Source: Hyphomicrobium sp.
Lineage (GTDB): Bacteria > Pseudomonadota > Alphaproteobacteria > Rhizobiales > Hyphomicrobiaceae
Reading direction: 5' to 3'
DNA length: 64,000 nucleotides
Assembly: GCA_002928735.1 (NCBI GenBank)
Contig: PERL01000001.1
Location: 345,077 to 409,076 of the forward strand
Part shown: piece by piece, positions 18,124-26,080 of the stretch
Layout: every line of letters starts with the position of its first letter
Numbering within the stretch: position 1 is the first letter of the stretch
The notes under the pieces: generated by a model
Database searches by the model: none
What the model was told of the DNA's origin: nothing
What the model saw: the letters and a program-made list of their open reading frames with translations, nothing else
Program-made: the position numbers and the translations under genes

Positions 18124-18157
18124 AAGCGCCCGGCCAGTTGGCCGGGCGCTTTTGCTT
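18124..18157 (+). terminator. Intrinsic terminator after the 17654-18097 gene
   Basis: Perfect 12-bp stem AAGCGCCCGGCC / GGCCGGGCGCTT with a 4-nt loop, followed by TTTTGCTTTT. It lies 27 bp after the stop codon on the plus strand and separates this gene from the converging minus-strand cluster. Confidence 0.9.
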
Positions 18158-18168
18158 TTGGCGCTAGA

Positions 18169-18393
18169 CTAAGACTGAGGCTTGCCAGCATTGGCCCTGA
18201 TGTCGTCTTCATCCCAGACGCCCATGCATTCAACATTGGCGTTCTTGAGCTTGAAGTGCAGGTCGCCATGCTCGGCGTAGTCCTGGGTGGCTCGTTCCTG
18301 CGCTTCGTCGGCGCTGCTGGCTTCGATCCATTGCTCGTATTCATCCCAAGTGACGAGATTGACGAGATATCGTTTGCGTGTGTTCCCGCTCAT
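18169..18393 (-). CDS. Small unknown protein, 74 residues
   Basis: Start chosen at ATG 18393 (MSGNTRKRYLVNLVTWDEYE), which overlaps the stop of the next upstream gene in an ATGA junction. The protein has an N-terminal strand-rich segment and a helix with EASSADEAQERATQDYAEHG, a layout reminiscent of small DpnD/PcfM-like plasmid proteins; this comparison is weak. It is the last gene of a four-gene minus-strand operon that begins at 19512. Confidence 0.6.
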   Translation of the reverse strand: MSGNTRKRYLVNLVTWDEYEQWIEASSADEAQERATQDYAEHGDLHFKLKNANVECMGVWDEDDIRANAGKPQS

Positions 18394-18614
18394 TCGGCAC
18401 CGCCCTTCGTGCGGTGAAGGCAGAGCGCCGCGCGGTAGAGCGAGAGTGCAAGTTCTAAATCCTGCTCCAGCGGCAGTAGCGTACCGATACAAAGGTTTTG
18501 CTTACGGTCTTTTATGGCCGCGATAGCCGCCCGCGTGGTGATGCTGGCACCGATGATGCGCTGATCAATTTCCGTCAGCAGGGCTGCGATGGTGGTTTGG
18601 GTAGTGTTGCTCAT
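18390..18614 (-). CDS. Small unknown helical protein, 74 residues
   Basis: Start at ATG 18614 (MSNTTQTTIAALLTEIDQRI) behind an AGGAGAA ribosome site at about 10 bp spacing; the frame upstream of it is a shadow of the methyltransferase gene. Mostly alpha-helical with two Cys near the C-terminus. It overlaps the methyltransferase stop by 4 bp and the next gene by 4 bp, so it is translated as part of that operon. No family recognised. Confidence 0.6.
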   Translation of the reverse strand: MSNTTQTTIAALLTEIDQRIIGASITTRAAIAAIKDRKQNLCIGTLLPLEQDLELALSLYRAALCLHRTKGGAE

Positions 18615-19264
18615 TGTTGTTCTCCTTTTTGTTGAGCGGTTGTGAAGGGCGCTGTCGAGAGCCAGCGGAAGGCGGTATCGCCTGCATGCCCATGATCCCA
18701 GATCACCCAGGCATAGCGGTGCTGGAGCGTGTAGCGGCTTGCCAGTGCCGGATCGCCCAGCGGGAAGCAGACGCATTCATCGAGGGCGTAGATGACACTC
18801 GGCGGTTTGCGCACGAAGCTGCCATGCCGCGAGGGGTGACAGAGCGAGGCGATATTCATCAGCATCGCGACGCGCCCGCCTGTTTGCGCCGTGAAACGCA
18901 GAGCCTGACGGACGAAGGCATCGGCGAGGCCATAGCCATAGGGCGGGTTGGTCACGATATTCCGGCCACGCGGGGCCTCCGCGCTCAGGAAATCGCAATG
19001 CGGCGTGCCGTATCCCCAATCGGCTATGTCGGTTGCGGTCACATCATAGCCCGATGCGATTAGCTCGCGGGCGATGGCACCGTTGCCGCACGCAGGTTCC
19101 CAGATGCTGCCCTCGAAGCGCTCGGCAGAGAGCAGTGCGCGGGTAGCTGCGGGCGGCGTTGGATAGAACTCGAACGGGGCCCGCCGGTTTTCCGGGGGGG
19201 CCCCCGCGCGAAGGCGCGAGGGCGATGTGCCGGGTTTTGAGTGGAGAAGAAGCGAGAGGGTCAT
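18611..19264 (-). CDS. SAM-dependent DNA methyltransferase, orphan type
   Basis: 217 residues. SAM-binding motif WEPACGNGAIARELIASGYD (about 55-74) is followed by the acidic strand VTATDIADWGYG and the catalytic NPPYG motif (about 108-112), as in N6-adenine or N4-cytosine DNA methylases of phage and plasmid origin. No cognate endonuclease is adjacent, so it is probably an orphan methylase that protects the element during transfer, or regulates it. It overlaps the gene upstream (TAATG) and the small gene downstream. The target sequence cannot be inferred. Confidence 0.85.
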   Translation of the reverse strand: MTLSLLLHSKPGTSPSRLRAGAPPENRRAPFEFYPTPPAATRALLSAERFEGSIWEPACGNGAIARELIASGYDVTATDIADWGYGTPHCDFLSAEAPRGRNIVTNPPYGYGLADAFVRQALRFTAQTGGRVAMLMNIASLCHPSRHGSFVRKPPSVIYALDECVCFPLGDPALASRYTLQHRYAWVIWDHGHAGDTAFRWLSTAPFTTAQQKGEQQ

Positions 19265-19512
19265 TAGGCGTACCCTCCTGCGTCGGTCTCTGAGGTCTCG
19301 ACGGAGCTCAGGAACAAAACGCCCTGATGCTGGGTCAGTTCAATCGGGATGAAATCCAGTCTTAGAATTGACCCTTTGCCGTTTTGGCGGGGCCAGACAC
19401 CGCCGATTTCGCGGGCGGAGCCAAGTTTGTCGTTGCCGTTTTCATCTTGCCCGATGATGCGGGCGAAACTGACCCGGTGGCTCGGTCTAGATTTTGGTTG
19501 TTGGTTGCTCAT
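19264..19512 (-). CDS. Unknown small mobile-element protein, 82 residues
   Basis: Starts at ATG 19512 with GGAG upstream. It has the layout SFARIIGQDENGNDKLGSAR, then GGVWPRQNGKGSILRLDFIP, ending in hydrophobic strands. The shape (short basic N-terminus, W-x-x-x-x-G-x-G block, then a strand ending in IP) is shared with the 24053-24379 protein. This is the type of small conserved protein found on alphaproteobacterial conjugative elements; function unknown. First gene of the operon that includes the methyltransferase. Confidence 0.65.
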   Translation of the reverse strand: MSNQQPKSRPSHRVSFARIIGQDENGNDKLGSAREIGGVWPRQNGKGSILRLDFIPIELTQHQGVLFLSSVETSETDAGGYA

Positions 19513-19804
19513 GTGTGATCTCCTTCATTGATCGGTTGTTCGGGGCTGGCTCTTCCAGCCCATGCGCGAAGGAGATCGCGGCGCTACGAGCCGGATCGTC
19601 ATGCCCTTACACGGAACTTTGGAGCGGGCCGGGCTTGACGAAGGGCCCCTTGAGGCCCGTGCCGGCGGCGTCCGCGATAAGCGCTTGGGATGAGGCTGGG
19701 AGATGCCTAGGCCCCCGAAGAAGCAGGCTCAAGGAAGCAGATGCGTGAGTAGTCACGGCCACGAAGGCCGAGCGTACGCTGTGTCAATCGCCGATCAGTT
19801 GCGA
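19513..19804. other. Intergenic region, no gene seen
   Basis: About 290 bp between the methyltransferase operon start (19512) and the stop of the next minus-strand gene (19805). It should contain the promoter of the 19512 operon, but I see no convincing -35/-10 pair and no strong hairpin. Short frames here do not look coding. Confidence 0.4.
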
Positions 19805-20383
19805 CTAGCGTAACGGCGGCATCGGCGAGTAAGAAATTTGCGTTTCTTGCTTGCGAGGGTGAACCACGATACGGACTCTGTCGCCGACAATCTCTGCCTT
19901 AATGTCCGTGCCATCAGGGTTGTTTGGTCTGGGCAGGCTATGATTCAGAGAATCGACGACATTCCATACAAATTCCTTGCCCGCGTGATCAACGGCATCA
20001 ACAAATTCCCGATGCCAGTCTTGCCTGTCAAGAACACCGCTGCCTACTGCGCCAAGATAAAACCAGAACACGCCATTGGCGATGTTTGCGACCTTGCCTC
20101 GAAACACACTCGAACCAGGCTCGACCGACTCCAACCATAACAGCCGACTGGCGTTGCGAGTGATTTCAAGCTGGGCAAGGGCTAAAAACGTCGTTTCCCC
20201 AAGCAGAGGAATTGCATTGAGAGCCTGAAGGGTGGCGAGCCGTTCGGCTGTAGATTGATTGGCCCTAACCGCCGCACTTTGAAACCTAGCGAGCGCTAGA
20301 TTTACTACATGCAGGTTCACAGGGCCGTGGTGCTGTACTATCAGCTCGAAATCAACAAGGTTGGGAGTGATTTGGTCGGTCAT
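19805..20383 (-). CDS. Hypothetical protein, 192 residues
   Basis: Begins MTDQITPNLVDFELIVQHHG. A helical centre (about 30-80) is followed by a mixed region containing GVFWFYLGAVGSGVLDRQDW, then a C-terminal strand pair ending in a basic tail. No domain recognised; cytoplasmic as far as can be judged. It stands alone on the minus strand between two other unknown genes in the mobilizable element. Composition fits a genuine gene. Confidence 0.6.
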   Translation of the reverse strand: MTDQITPNLVDFELIVQHHGPVNLHVVNLALARFQSAAVRANQSTAERLATLQALNAIPLLGETTFLALAQLEITRNASRLLWLESVEPGSSVFRGKVANIANGVFWFYLGAVGSGVLDRQDWHREFVDAVDHAGKEFVWNVVDSLNHSLPRPNNPDGTDIKAEIVGDRVRIVVHPRKQETQISYSPMPPLR

Positions 20384-20442
20384 GATCAGCCCATCGCAAG
20401 ATCCAACAGATAAGCGTAGCTATCATTCCGTTGCCTTTCAAT

Positions 20443-21045
20443 TCATCGGCTATTGCCGCGTTCCAATAGATGCCTACGAATGCCTTCGTACAGTTGCAGC
20501 TGCGGATGCCCATGCGGCCTTGCGCCGGGGATGCCGTTGGCCAGATTTTCGAGCGGATCGCGGGGTTTGAGCGCCCGGATACCTTGGGCGAGTGAGCCAA
20601 GCATGTCTTCCAGCCCTAGCGACACCTTCCTTAGGTCCAGAGCGGAAAACAAGCGCACGGCAAATTCCAGCACGAAGATTTGTTCCTCTCGCGCATCCTT
20701 CATGCGCGGGGCGTGCAGCTTTCGATAGCGCCGGAAGACTGCGCTTGAGCGGATAGCCGTCAGCAGGGCCGGTGCATCAGGATGAGCCAGATAGGTGCCC
20801 GCTGCACCGAACATCAGCGGCTGCGCGTGAATAACCTCTACCAACCGCTCCCGCAGCGCCCGGTAAGTCGCTCGGATAGTCTTCCCTGAGGTGTGAGTCA
20901 TTGGCTCCAGCGCGGAAAGCGTCATCCCTTCCGCGAAGCCCCGCAGGATGCGCAGGAACTTGTGCTCGGAGAGTTTGGCACCTGCGCAATAGCGGTTTTT
21001 GAGAGCGCTTTTACGCGCTCTTTTTTGTTTTCTGACCGTCCCCAC
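20443..21045 (-). CDS. Unknown protein with N-terminal HTH-like segment
   Basis: 200 residues from GTG 21045. Lys/Arg-rich N-terminus, then KLSEHKFLRILRGFAEGMTL and a helix pair (about 25-70) that resembles the DNA-binding part of IS1595-type transposases or related regulators. The catalytic part of a transposase is absent. The rest is helical with a basic C-terminus. It may be a domesticated DNA-binding protein of the element. The start is uncertain because there is no good Shine-Dalgarno. Confidence 0.55.
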   Translation of the reverse strand: MGTVRKQKRARKSALKNRYCAGAKLSEHKFLRILRGFAEGMTLSALEPMTHTSGKTIRATYRALRERLVEVIHAQPLMFGAAGTYLAHPDAPALLTAIRSSAVFRRYRKLHAPRMKDAREEQIFVLEFAVRLFSALDLRKVSLGLEDMLGSLAQGIRALKPRDPLENLANGIPGARPHGHPQLQLYEGIRRHLLERGNSR

Positions 21046-21246
21046 TCGCCGCGCTCACCGGGCGTTTGCGCCCGATTGATATCGGCTGTGCTTCCCTTCG
21101 ATTTTGCGCGAAAGGGCAGGTCTCCCTTATCCTATTTTGACATAACGCAACAATATTTCCCACTTTCTGAGAATGGGCATTGAAGCGGAACACACGCTGC
21201 GCGGCGCGAGCCGCCAACAACAACAAGAAAAGGAGACTTGAGTAAA

Positions 21247-21681
21247 ATGACTACCTGCCAACGATGCGGACGCGATGTCTGCCAACCCTGCGTTTTCAAA
21301 CCCGTCAACGACAACAAGCGCGTTGTTGTGGTCGCCCGCGATGATGAGCTTCTGCGCCGCTCGCATGTTCAGCGGCTCGGAACAGCGACCAGAGCGCTCA
21401 ACATGCCCCGCCGCGAGATTCCGAACTGGATGGCGGATGTGATCTATGGATTCAAGGGCAAGATCGTCTGGCCGGGTGGAAAGGAATTTCTGATCCATGA
21501 CGAGGCCATCGACCGCGCCTTCAACGATGACGGCTCGTTCCGCTGGCTCTCAGACTTCATGCTGTTCGGAGAGCGCGAGCTGCGCCAGAGCCCCCAATTT
21601 CGTACGCTGCACCGGCTACGCCTGATCGATCTGGCCTTCCGTATCGCCTATCCGGACCGCGCGGCCTTCATCGCCAAATAA
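21247..21681 (+). CDS. Unknown 144-residue protein with N-terminal Cys pairs, paralogue of 17654-18097
   Basis: ATG 21247 is chosen over TTG 21238 because the AGGAG at 21231-21235 is too close to the TTG. The N-terminus carries CQRCGRDVCQPC, two CxxC pairs that could bind zinc and that the paralogue lacks. The centre GDDGSFRWLSDFM-like block (NDDGSFRWLSDFMLFGERE) and the C-terminal LRLIDLAFRIAYPDRAAFIA match the 17654-18097 protein. Followed by its own intrinsic terminator. Function unknown. Confidence 0.75.
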   Translation: MTTCQRCGRDVCQPCVFKPVNDNKRVVVVARDDELLRRSHVQRLGTATRALNMPRREIPNWMADVIYGFKGKIVWPGGKEFLIHDEAIDRAFNDDGSFRWLSDFMLFGERELRQSPQFRTLHRLRLIDLAFRIAYPDRAAFIAK

Positions 21682-21705
21682 GCCGAGATTGCAACTTCCT
21701 CCCAA

Positions 21706-21737
21706 AGCCCCCGCGCCCAATCGCGGGGGCTTTTATT
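21706..21737 (+). terminator. Intrinsic terminator after the 21247-21681 gene
   Basis: Perfect 10-bp stem AGCCCCCGCG / CGCGGGGGCT with a 6-nt loop, ending in TTTTATT. It lies 25 bp after the stop. Confidence 0.9.
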
Positions 21738-21797
21738 CATGCTCCTCGTCGGCGCTGCACAGTGCAGAAGCCGAAGCCCCTAAGAGGAGCACGGCCC

Positions 21798-22094
21798 ATG
21801 TTCAATCCCCACGATCATCGCAACAAGCGCCAGCAGTTCTTCATGCAGAACATCGAAGCGCTGGCAAACATCCTCGCCTTCATCACTGCGTTTCTGGCCA
21901 CGCCGGAGGTTTGGGCGCGGAGCGTCGGCTGGGTCGTGACTTACACGAGCCAGCGTTACGGCCCCGAGTTCGAAGGGCCGGTCTCGCTCGGCTGGTTCGT
22001 GACCGTTGCGCTGCTGATCTTCTTCGGCGCTCGCGCCACCCTCGCCACGGCAATCCTCGCCGCCGGCCTCACCCTCGCAGTTCGCGTCGTCTAA
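21798..22094 (+). CDS. Small membrane protein, 98 residues
   Basis: Start at ATG 21798 (MFNPHDHRNKRQQFFMQN), with GAGGAG upstream at 21784-21789. Two hydrophobic segments at about 22-36 and 69-95, joined by a loop with TYTSQRYGPEFEGPVSLGW. It precedes a second small membrane protein by 21 bp and then the coupling-protein gene. A role at the membrane in DNA transfer is inference from position only. Confidence 0.7.
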   Translation: MFNPHDHRNKRQQFFMQNIEALANILAFITAFLATPEVWARSVGWVVTYTSQRYGPEFEGPVSLGWFVTVALLIFFGARATLATAILAAGLTLAVRVV

Positions 22095-22115
22095 CCCTCA
22101 CCAAGGAGAATACTC

Positions 22116-22340
22116 ATGTCGAACACCCCGAACGTTATCGAAATCAAGTGGCGTAAGTTCTTCCACGATATGTTCGAGACCATCGCAGGCATCGCCGTCG
22201 TCGTTGGCATCTTCGCTTTCCTCCTGGGCGGCAACTGGCTGCTCGCAGCTCTCATCGCGGTCGTCTCCGGCGTCATTTCCTCGAAGATCAAGTACAAGCT
22301 CGTGAAGAAAGTCACTGTTGATGGCTATGAGTGGGCCTAA
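22116..22340 (+). CDS. Small membrane protein, 74 residues
   Basis: ATG 22116 behind AAGGAG (22101-22106). One long or two short membrane segments (about 19-58, FETIAGIAVVVGIFAFLLGG then the second stretch), basic C-terminal tail. It forms a pair with the 21798-22094 gene and is followed by a strong terminator, so the two small genes make one transcript separate from the coupling protein downstream. Confidence 0.7.
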   Translation: MSNTPNVIEIKWRKFFHDMFETIAGIAVVVGIFAFLLGGNWLLAALIAVVSGVISSKIKYKLVKKVTVDGYEWA

Positions 22341-22360
22341 ACCGCCCAACACGATCCAGA

Positions 22361-22391
22361 GGGAGCCGCATCATAGCGGCTCCCTTTTTTG
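22361..22391 (+). terminator. Intrinsic terminator between small membrane genes and coupling-protein gene
   Basis: Perfect 9-bp stem GGGAGCCGC / GCGGCTCCC, loop ATCATA, then TTTTTT. Located 20 bp after the 22340 stop. Confidence 0.93.
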
Positions 22392-22418
22392 TTTCCTCAG
22401 CTAGGTGAGATCGCCCCC

Positions 22419-24035
22419 ATGTCGTCCTCCTCGCATAACGAGCGATATCGCTTTGGCAGCGCTTCTTGGGCGCAGGAGTATCAGCTAGCGGAAGCGGGAC
22501 TGCTGCGCCGTGCTGGCCCGCAAATTGGCTACTGGGAGCAAAGCCCACTGTTTCTGGATAGCGATGCGCCCATGCTCACCATTGGCGGCGCGGGCTCCGG
22601 AAAGCAGCGTGACCTACTGGCCTATGTGACGTGCAACTCGCCGGGCCAACGGACGATTTCGCTCGACACGCGCGGCGAGCACGCCGCCGTATCTCAGGTG
22701 GCTCATGCCATTCACGGCGAGTTTGCCTTCACATGGAGCCCGTTTGGCCTGCACGGCCTGCCCCAGCACAGCTGCAACCCGCTCGACCTCATTGATCCGC
22801 AGAGCCAATCCTTCCACGCCGATTGCAAGCTCATTGCGCAGTCACTGTTTCCGGCCACGAGCACAGGCGATGGCAAGTATTTCGAATTGCGGGCAGGCAA
22901 TGTGATTGAGGCGTTTCTCAAGCACGATGCTGCCATGAACGGCTGGACAAGCCTTCCGCGCCTTATGGCCATTGTGAATTTGGTCGAATCCGGCACCAAG
23001 GGCTGGCCGGACTTCATCCAGAGCATGCTGGCCTCGCCCTTCGCCGATATCCGGCGCACAGCGGGAGAAATGCTCGCCAAGCAGCAGGACAGCCCGCGTG
23101 AGTTCGGCTCTATCACGGGAGAGATCTATGGCGGCCTCTCATTCCTGGATGATCCGGCACTCCAGAGGGCCCTGGGGCACTCGGATTTCTCTCTCTCAGC
23201 GCTGATCGACTCCACGCGCGTGTGCAAGATCTTCCTCATCGTTCCGGCTGAATATCTGAAAATCTTTGCGCCTGTGCTGCGCCTGTTCTTTACGGTCACG
23301 ATGATCCTGAAGGGCCGCGCGCCCTCGGCCGCGCGCGTTCTCATGCTGGTGGATGAAGCCGGGCAGCTCGGCAGTTTTGATGCCCTCCTGCAATCCTTCA
23401 CCTATGGACGCGGGGCTGGCATCCGTTCTTGGGCGATCTTCCAGGATGCCGGGCAGATTTCGCGCAACTTCGGTCCCGCTGGGCTGTCAGGCTTTATGGG
23501 TTCAGCGCAGATGCGCCAGTTCTTTGGCGTGCGGGATTATCAGACCGCACAAGCCATCTCGAACATGCTGGGCAGCGAGACGCTGGAATATGATGACACC
23601 CGCCTGCAAGAAGCGGCCCGCCGCCAGAAGGTGCAAGCGATGCAGCGCTTCATGATGGGCGAAGACCCGTTCGCTGCGATCTTTGATGCTGCGCACTATG
23701 CCAAGACGGAGAAGCTGCGCACGAAGCAGGCTCGCAAGCTCATGACAGAGGACGAGATTCTCTCGATGCCAGAGGATCGGCAGATCATCTTCATTGCGGG
23801 AAAGAACCTGCCGGCGCTGTACGCACATAAGTATCCGTATTTCATGCGGCCCGAGATGGCGGGGCTGTATCTGCCCAACCCCTATCATCCGCCCTACGAC
23901 CAAGTTCCTATCGCAAGTGGCTGGCGCACGAAGTGGGCCCGCGTGATCCGCGAACCGGTGCCGAAGAAGTTTGAGTCTTTCCCCCAATTTCAGAGCGGCA
24001 CTTGGGCATATGTGGAGGGGTACAAGCCAACCTGA
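22419..24035 (+). CDS. VirD4/TraG-family coupling protein (type IV secretion ATPase)
   Basis: 538 residues from ATG 22419; AGGTGA at 22403 is a possible ribosome site. Walker A GGAGSGKQ at 56-63 and Walker B MLVDEAGQLG with D312-E313 are the marks of a conjugative coupling protein, which feeds the relaxase-DNA complex into a type IV channel. The residue after the Walker A lysine is Gln instead of the usual Thr/Ser. The N-terminal membrane anchor of VirD4 is missing: the protein starts almost directly at the ATPase domain, so the two small membrane proteins just upstream may supply it. The helical all-alpha segment (about 120-230) is present. Confidence 0.87.
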   Translation: MSSSSHNERYRFGSASWAQEYQLAEAGLLRRAGPQIGYWEQSPLFLDSDAPMLTIGGAGSGKQRDLLAYVTCNSPGQRTISLDTRGEHAAVSQVAHAIHGEFAFTWSPFGLHGLPQHSCNPLDLIDPQSQSFHADCKLIAQSLFPATSTGDGKYFELRAGNVIEAFLKHDAAMNGWTSLPRLMAIVNLVESGTKGWPDFIQSMLASPFADIRRTAGEMLAKQQDSPREFGSITGEIYGGLSFLDDPALQRALGHSDFSLSALIDSTRVCKIFLIVPAEYLKIFAPVLRLFFTVTMILKGRAPSAARVLMLVDEAGQLGSFDALLQSFTYGRGAGIRSWAIFQDAGQISRNFGPAGLSGFMGSAQMRQFFGVRDYQTAQAISNMLGSETLEYDDTRLQEAARRQKVQAMQRFMMGEDPFAAIFDAAHYAKTEKLRTKQARKLMTEDEILSMPEDRQIIFIAGKNLPALYAHKYPYFMRPEMAGLYLPNPYHPPYDQVPIASGWRTKWARVIREPVPKKFESFPQFQSGTWAYVEGYKPT

Positions 24036-24052
24036 CAACAAAGGAGATCAGC

Positions 24053-24379
24053 ATGAGCAACGACAACAAGAACCAAAACAAGGGCCCCTCTCACATCGCG
24101 TACCATGTGCGCGAAGGCGAGGACCACAAGGCCTACTTCAACCGCATCGGGGCGGCCTGGCAGCATAAGGACGGCCAGGGTCTCAACATACAGTTCGACA
24201 CCCTGCCGATCGACGGACGCGTCACTGTCCGCTCGGTGCAGGACCGCCTGCAGGAAGCCAAGGAGAACGCCCAGGGCGACCGTGAGGGCGAGCGGCGCGA
24301 GAGCGCACGCGATGACAAGAGAAGCTCTAACAGGGACGACCGGCGCTCACGCGATGACGGTCCGCGCTATGAACGGTGA
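24053..24379 (+). CDS. Unknown mobile-element protein with charged tail, 108 residues
   Basis: ATG 24053 behind AAGGAGAT with good spacing, 17 bp after the coupling-protein stop. Residues 12-68 form a small folded part (YHVREGEDHKAYFNRIGAAW, then GQGLNIQFDTLPIDGR) similar in layout to the 82-residue protein at 19264-19512. The last 35 residues are almost all Asp/Arg/Ser, probably disordered. Overlaps the next gene by 4 bp. Function unknown, probably part of the mobilization operon. Confidence 0.7.
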   Translation: MSNDNKNQNKGPSHIAYHVREGEDHKAYFNRIGAAWQHKDGQGLNIQFDTLPIDGRVTVRSVQDRLQEAKENAQGDREGERRESARDDKRSSNRDDRRSRDDGPRYER

Positions 24380-24657
24380 GCAAAGCAAAGGAGTTCGGGC
24401 TCTCTGCCAGCGGTTTAGTGACCAAAGCGGAGCTTGAACAACGGATCGCAGCTCGGCCCAAGCCTCGGGCCGAGCTGCATCTCACCCCAAACGGGTGGGA
24501 AGCCACAGAAGTACGGCGGCAGATTGATCAAGCCGGTGAACGCCGCATCCGGCATCTCGATGAGCGCCTCAAAATCGCGCGCGAGAACTTCGAGAAAGGC
24601 CACGCCCGCGCCCTTGTGCGGGGCCGGGCCAAACAAGACTTCGACCGGGGACGGTGA
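24376..24657 (+). CDS. Unknown 93-residue helical protein of the mobilization operon
   Basis: GTG start at 24376 overlaps the previous stop (GTGA). Basic, helical; contains GLVTKAELEQRIAARPKPRA and a C-terminal helix with RRIRHLDERLKIARENFEKG. Proteins of this general kind accompany MobC/relaxase genes, but I recognise no specific family. Translational coupling with the gene upstream is likely. Confidence 0.6.
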   Translation: MSKAKEFGLSASGLVTKAELEQRIAARPKPRAELHLTPNGWEATEVRRQIDQAGERRIRHLDERLKIARENFEKGHARALVRGRAKQDFDRGR

Positions 24658-24699
24658 GAGCGCCCCGGTTCTCCCCTTCAGAAAGCCACAGGCTCTGCC

Positions 24700-24948
24700 A
24701 TGACCACGTTCCGAAGGCTTGATCAGATCAGACAGCATCTTCAGCTCGATCAGCTGCGCGATGAAAAGCCCATGACGGCCCCGTCGTCCGAGCCACCAAC
24801 TGGCAAGCGGGTGCAGAAGAACCTGTCCATCCTGGAACACGATGCCGAGCGCCTGAGGGCGCTCGCGGAGCGTGATGGCGTCAGTCAAGCCCGGCTTCTG
24901 TCCGCAGCTTTGGATGCATACGAGCGTATGCACCGAAGTCACAGCTAA
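24700..24948 (+). CDS. Small ribbon-helix-helix-like protein, 82 residues
   Basis: ATG 24700. The C-terminal half reads KRVQKNLSILEHDAERLRAL followed by AERDGVSQARLLSAALDAYE, the strand-helix-turn-helix outline of a ribbon-helix-helix DNA-binding protein of the CopG/MobC type. It could bind oriT or repress the operon. Sits 42 bp after the previous gene. An ATG at 24772 is an alternative start that would leave only the RHH part. Confidence 0.6.
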   Translation: MTTFRRLDQIRQHLQLDQLRDEKPMTAPSSEPPTGKRVQKNLSILEHDAERLRALAERDGVSQARLLSAALDAYERMHRSHS

Positions 24949-25014
24949 CCCCCCCAGATCGTTTTCGGCTTCGTGCTCCTATTGGGACATCAGACCAATC
25001 TGGGCAGGCGCAGC

Positions 25015-26067
25015 ATGAAGACCTTTCTCTCCATCCTCGGCATTGCAGCGGCCGTCGTCATGGCGGCGGTATCGGCCGCCATGAACTTTGCGTTTCTGGC
25101 CTCGCTGGGCAAGACCGAGATCGAAGGACAAATGCTAGGCGCAGCGTCTGCGGCTGCTGATCTCCTTAAATGCCTTTTCCCGTTTTTCATCGCTTGGGCC
25201 TGGCGGGAGCAGCGCTATGTTGCGTTCTTGTCCGGCACGGCGGTATTCATCCTGTTCGCAGGATTCTCCCTGCTGAGTGCCATCGGCTTTGCGTCCAGCA
25301 ATCGTGATGCGGTGGTGCAGAATCGTTCGGCTATGGATGAATCTTTCGCGCATGCAGATCAGGAGTATCAGCGGAAGATTGCTGCACTGGCCGCTCTGCC
25401 GACGCGTCGTCCGGCCACCGTGCTCGCCGAGGAATTGCGCGCAGCGCAGCAAAACCGGCTTTGGAGCCGGAGCAAGGACTGCACAGAGGCCACCGAGGCA
25501 CCGAGCCGCGCCTTTTGCGACTCGTATTTTCGCTTGCGGGCTGAACAAGCGGCGGCCGAGGAGGCTGTGCGGTTGGAAGTCAGCATTTCGGCATTGCAGG
25601 CTGAGCTGGCGAGTTTGAAGACACAGGGAGCCGGTCAGGCGCGGGATGCGCAGGTGATGGTTCTTTCAAACTTGTTCGGCCTCCCGGAGGGGCGTCTGCG
25701 GCTGGTCCTTATCGTCGCTGTGGCGCTCGTGGTCGAGCTGGGATCATCGCTGGGCCTTTATCTGGCCGCTGGCCCCCAAAAGGGGCCCAGCGCAAAATCA
25801 GATGCAGACACTATCCGGTCCGCAGAGCGACGCCCCATCGGTGACATTGAGGATTTTGTGCTTGCAGTGCTGCGGCCTGCACAGGACGGAGAAGCTTCAC
25901 TCTGGGAACTGTTTTTGGCGTACCGGAAATGGTGCGAGAAAAATCAACTGGACCCCATCGAGAACTGTCAGTTTGGAGATCGCTTCCGTGAACTCGCCAA
26001 AGCGGTTCAACTTCCGAAAGAGGGGGAGACGTTTAGAGGAGTAGCCCTTGGCGCAGTCGGCACTTAG
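25015..26067 (+). CDS. Membrane protein with DC-x11-C loop and C-terminal soluble domain (family shared with 37792-38922)
   Basis: 350 residues from ATG 25015. Hydrophobic segments at about 5-30, 42-63 and 69-92, then a 130-residue polar helical stretch with an RRPATVLAEELRA motif and cysteines C156 and C168 in the pattern DC-x11-C, then a fourth membrane segment (about 228-252) containing VVELGSSLGLYLA, and a C-terminal soluble domain (about 275-350) that could be a winged helix. The protein at 37792-38922 has the same order of parts, the same Cys spacing and the same ELGS motif in the last membrane helix, although the two lie in different mobile elements. Function unknown. If the C-terminus binds DNA, the protein would tether element DNA to the membrane (inference). 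Confidence 0.75.
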   Translation: MKTFLSILGIAAAVVMAAVSAAMNFAFLASLGKTEIEGQMLGAASAAADLLKCLFPFFIAWAWREQRYVAFLSGTAVFILFAGFSLLSAIGFASSNRDAVVQNRSAMDESFAHADQEYQRKIAALAALPTRRPATVLAEELRAAQQNRLWSRSKDCTEATEAPSRAFCDSYFRLRAEQAAAEEAVRLEVSISALQAELASLKTQGAGQARDAQVMVLSNLFGLPEGRLRLVLIVAVALVVELGSSLGLYLAAGPQKGPSAKSDADTIRSAERRPIGDIEDFVLAVLRPAQDGEASLWELFLAYRKWCEKNQLDPIENCQFGDRFRELAKAVQLPKEGETFRGVALGAVGT

Positions 26068-26080
26068 ATCTACTCCCTCA

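Noticed and set aside
21137..21180. TTGACA promoter upstream of the 21247 gene
   Set aside because: No -10 element at 16-18 bp from the -35-like hexamer.
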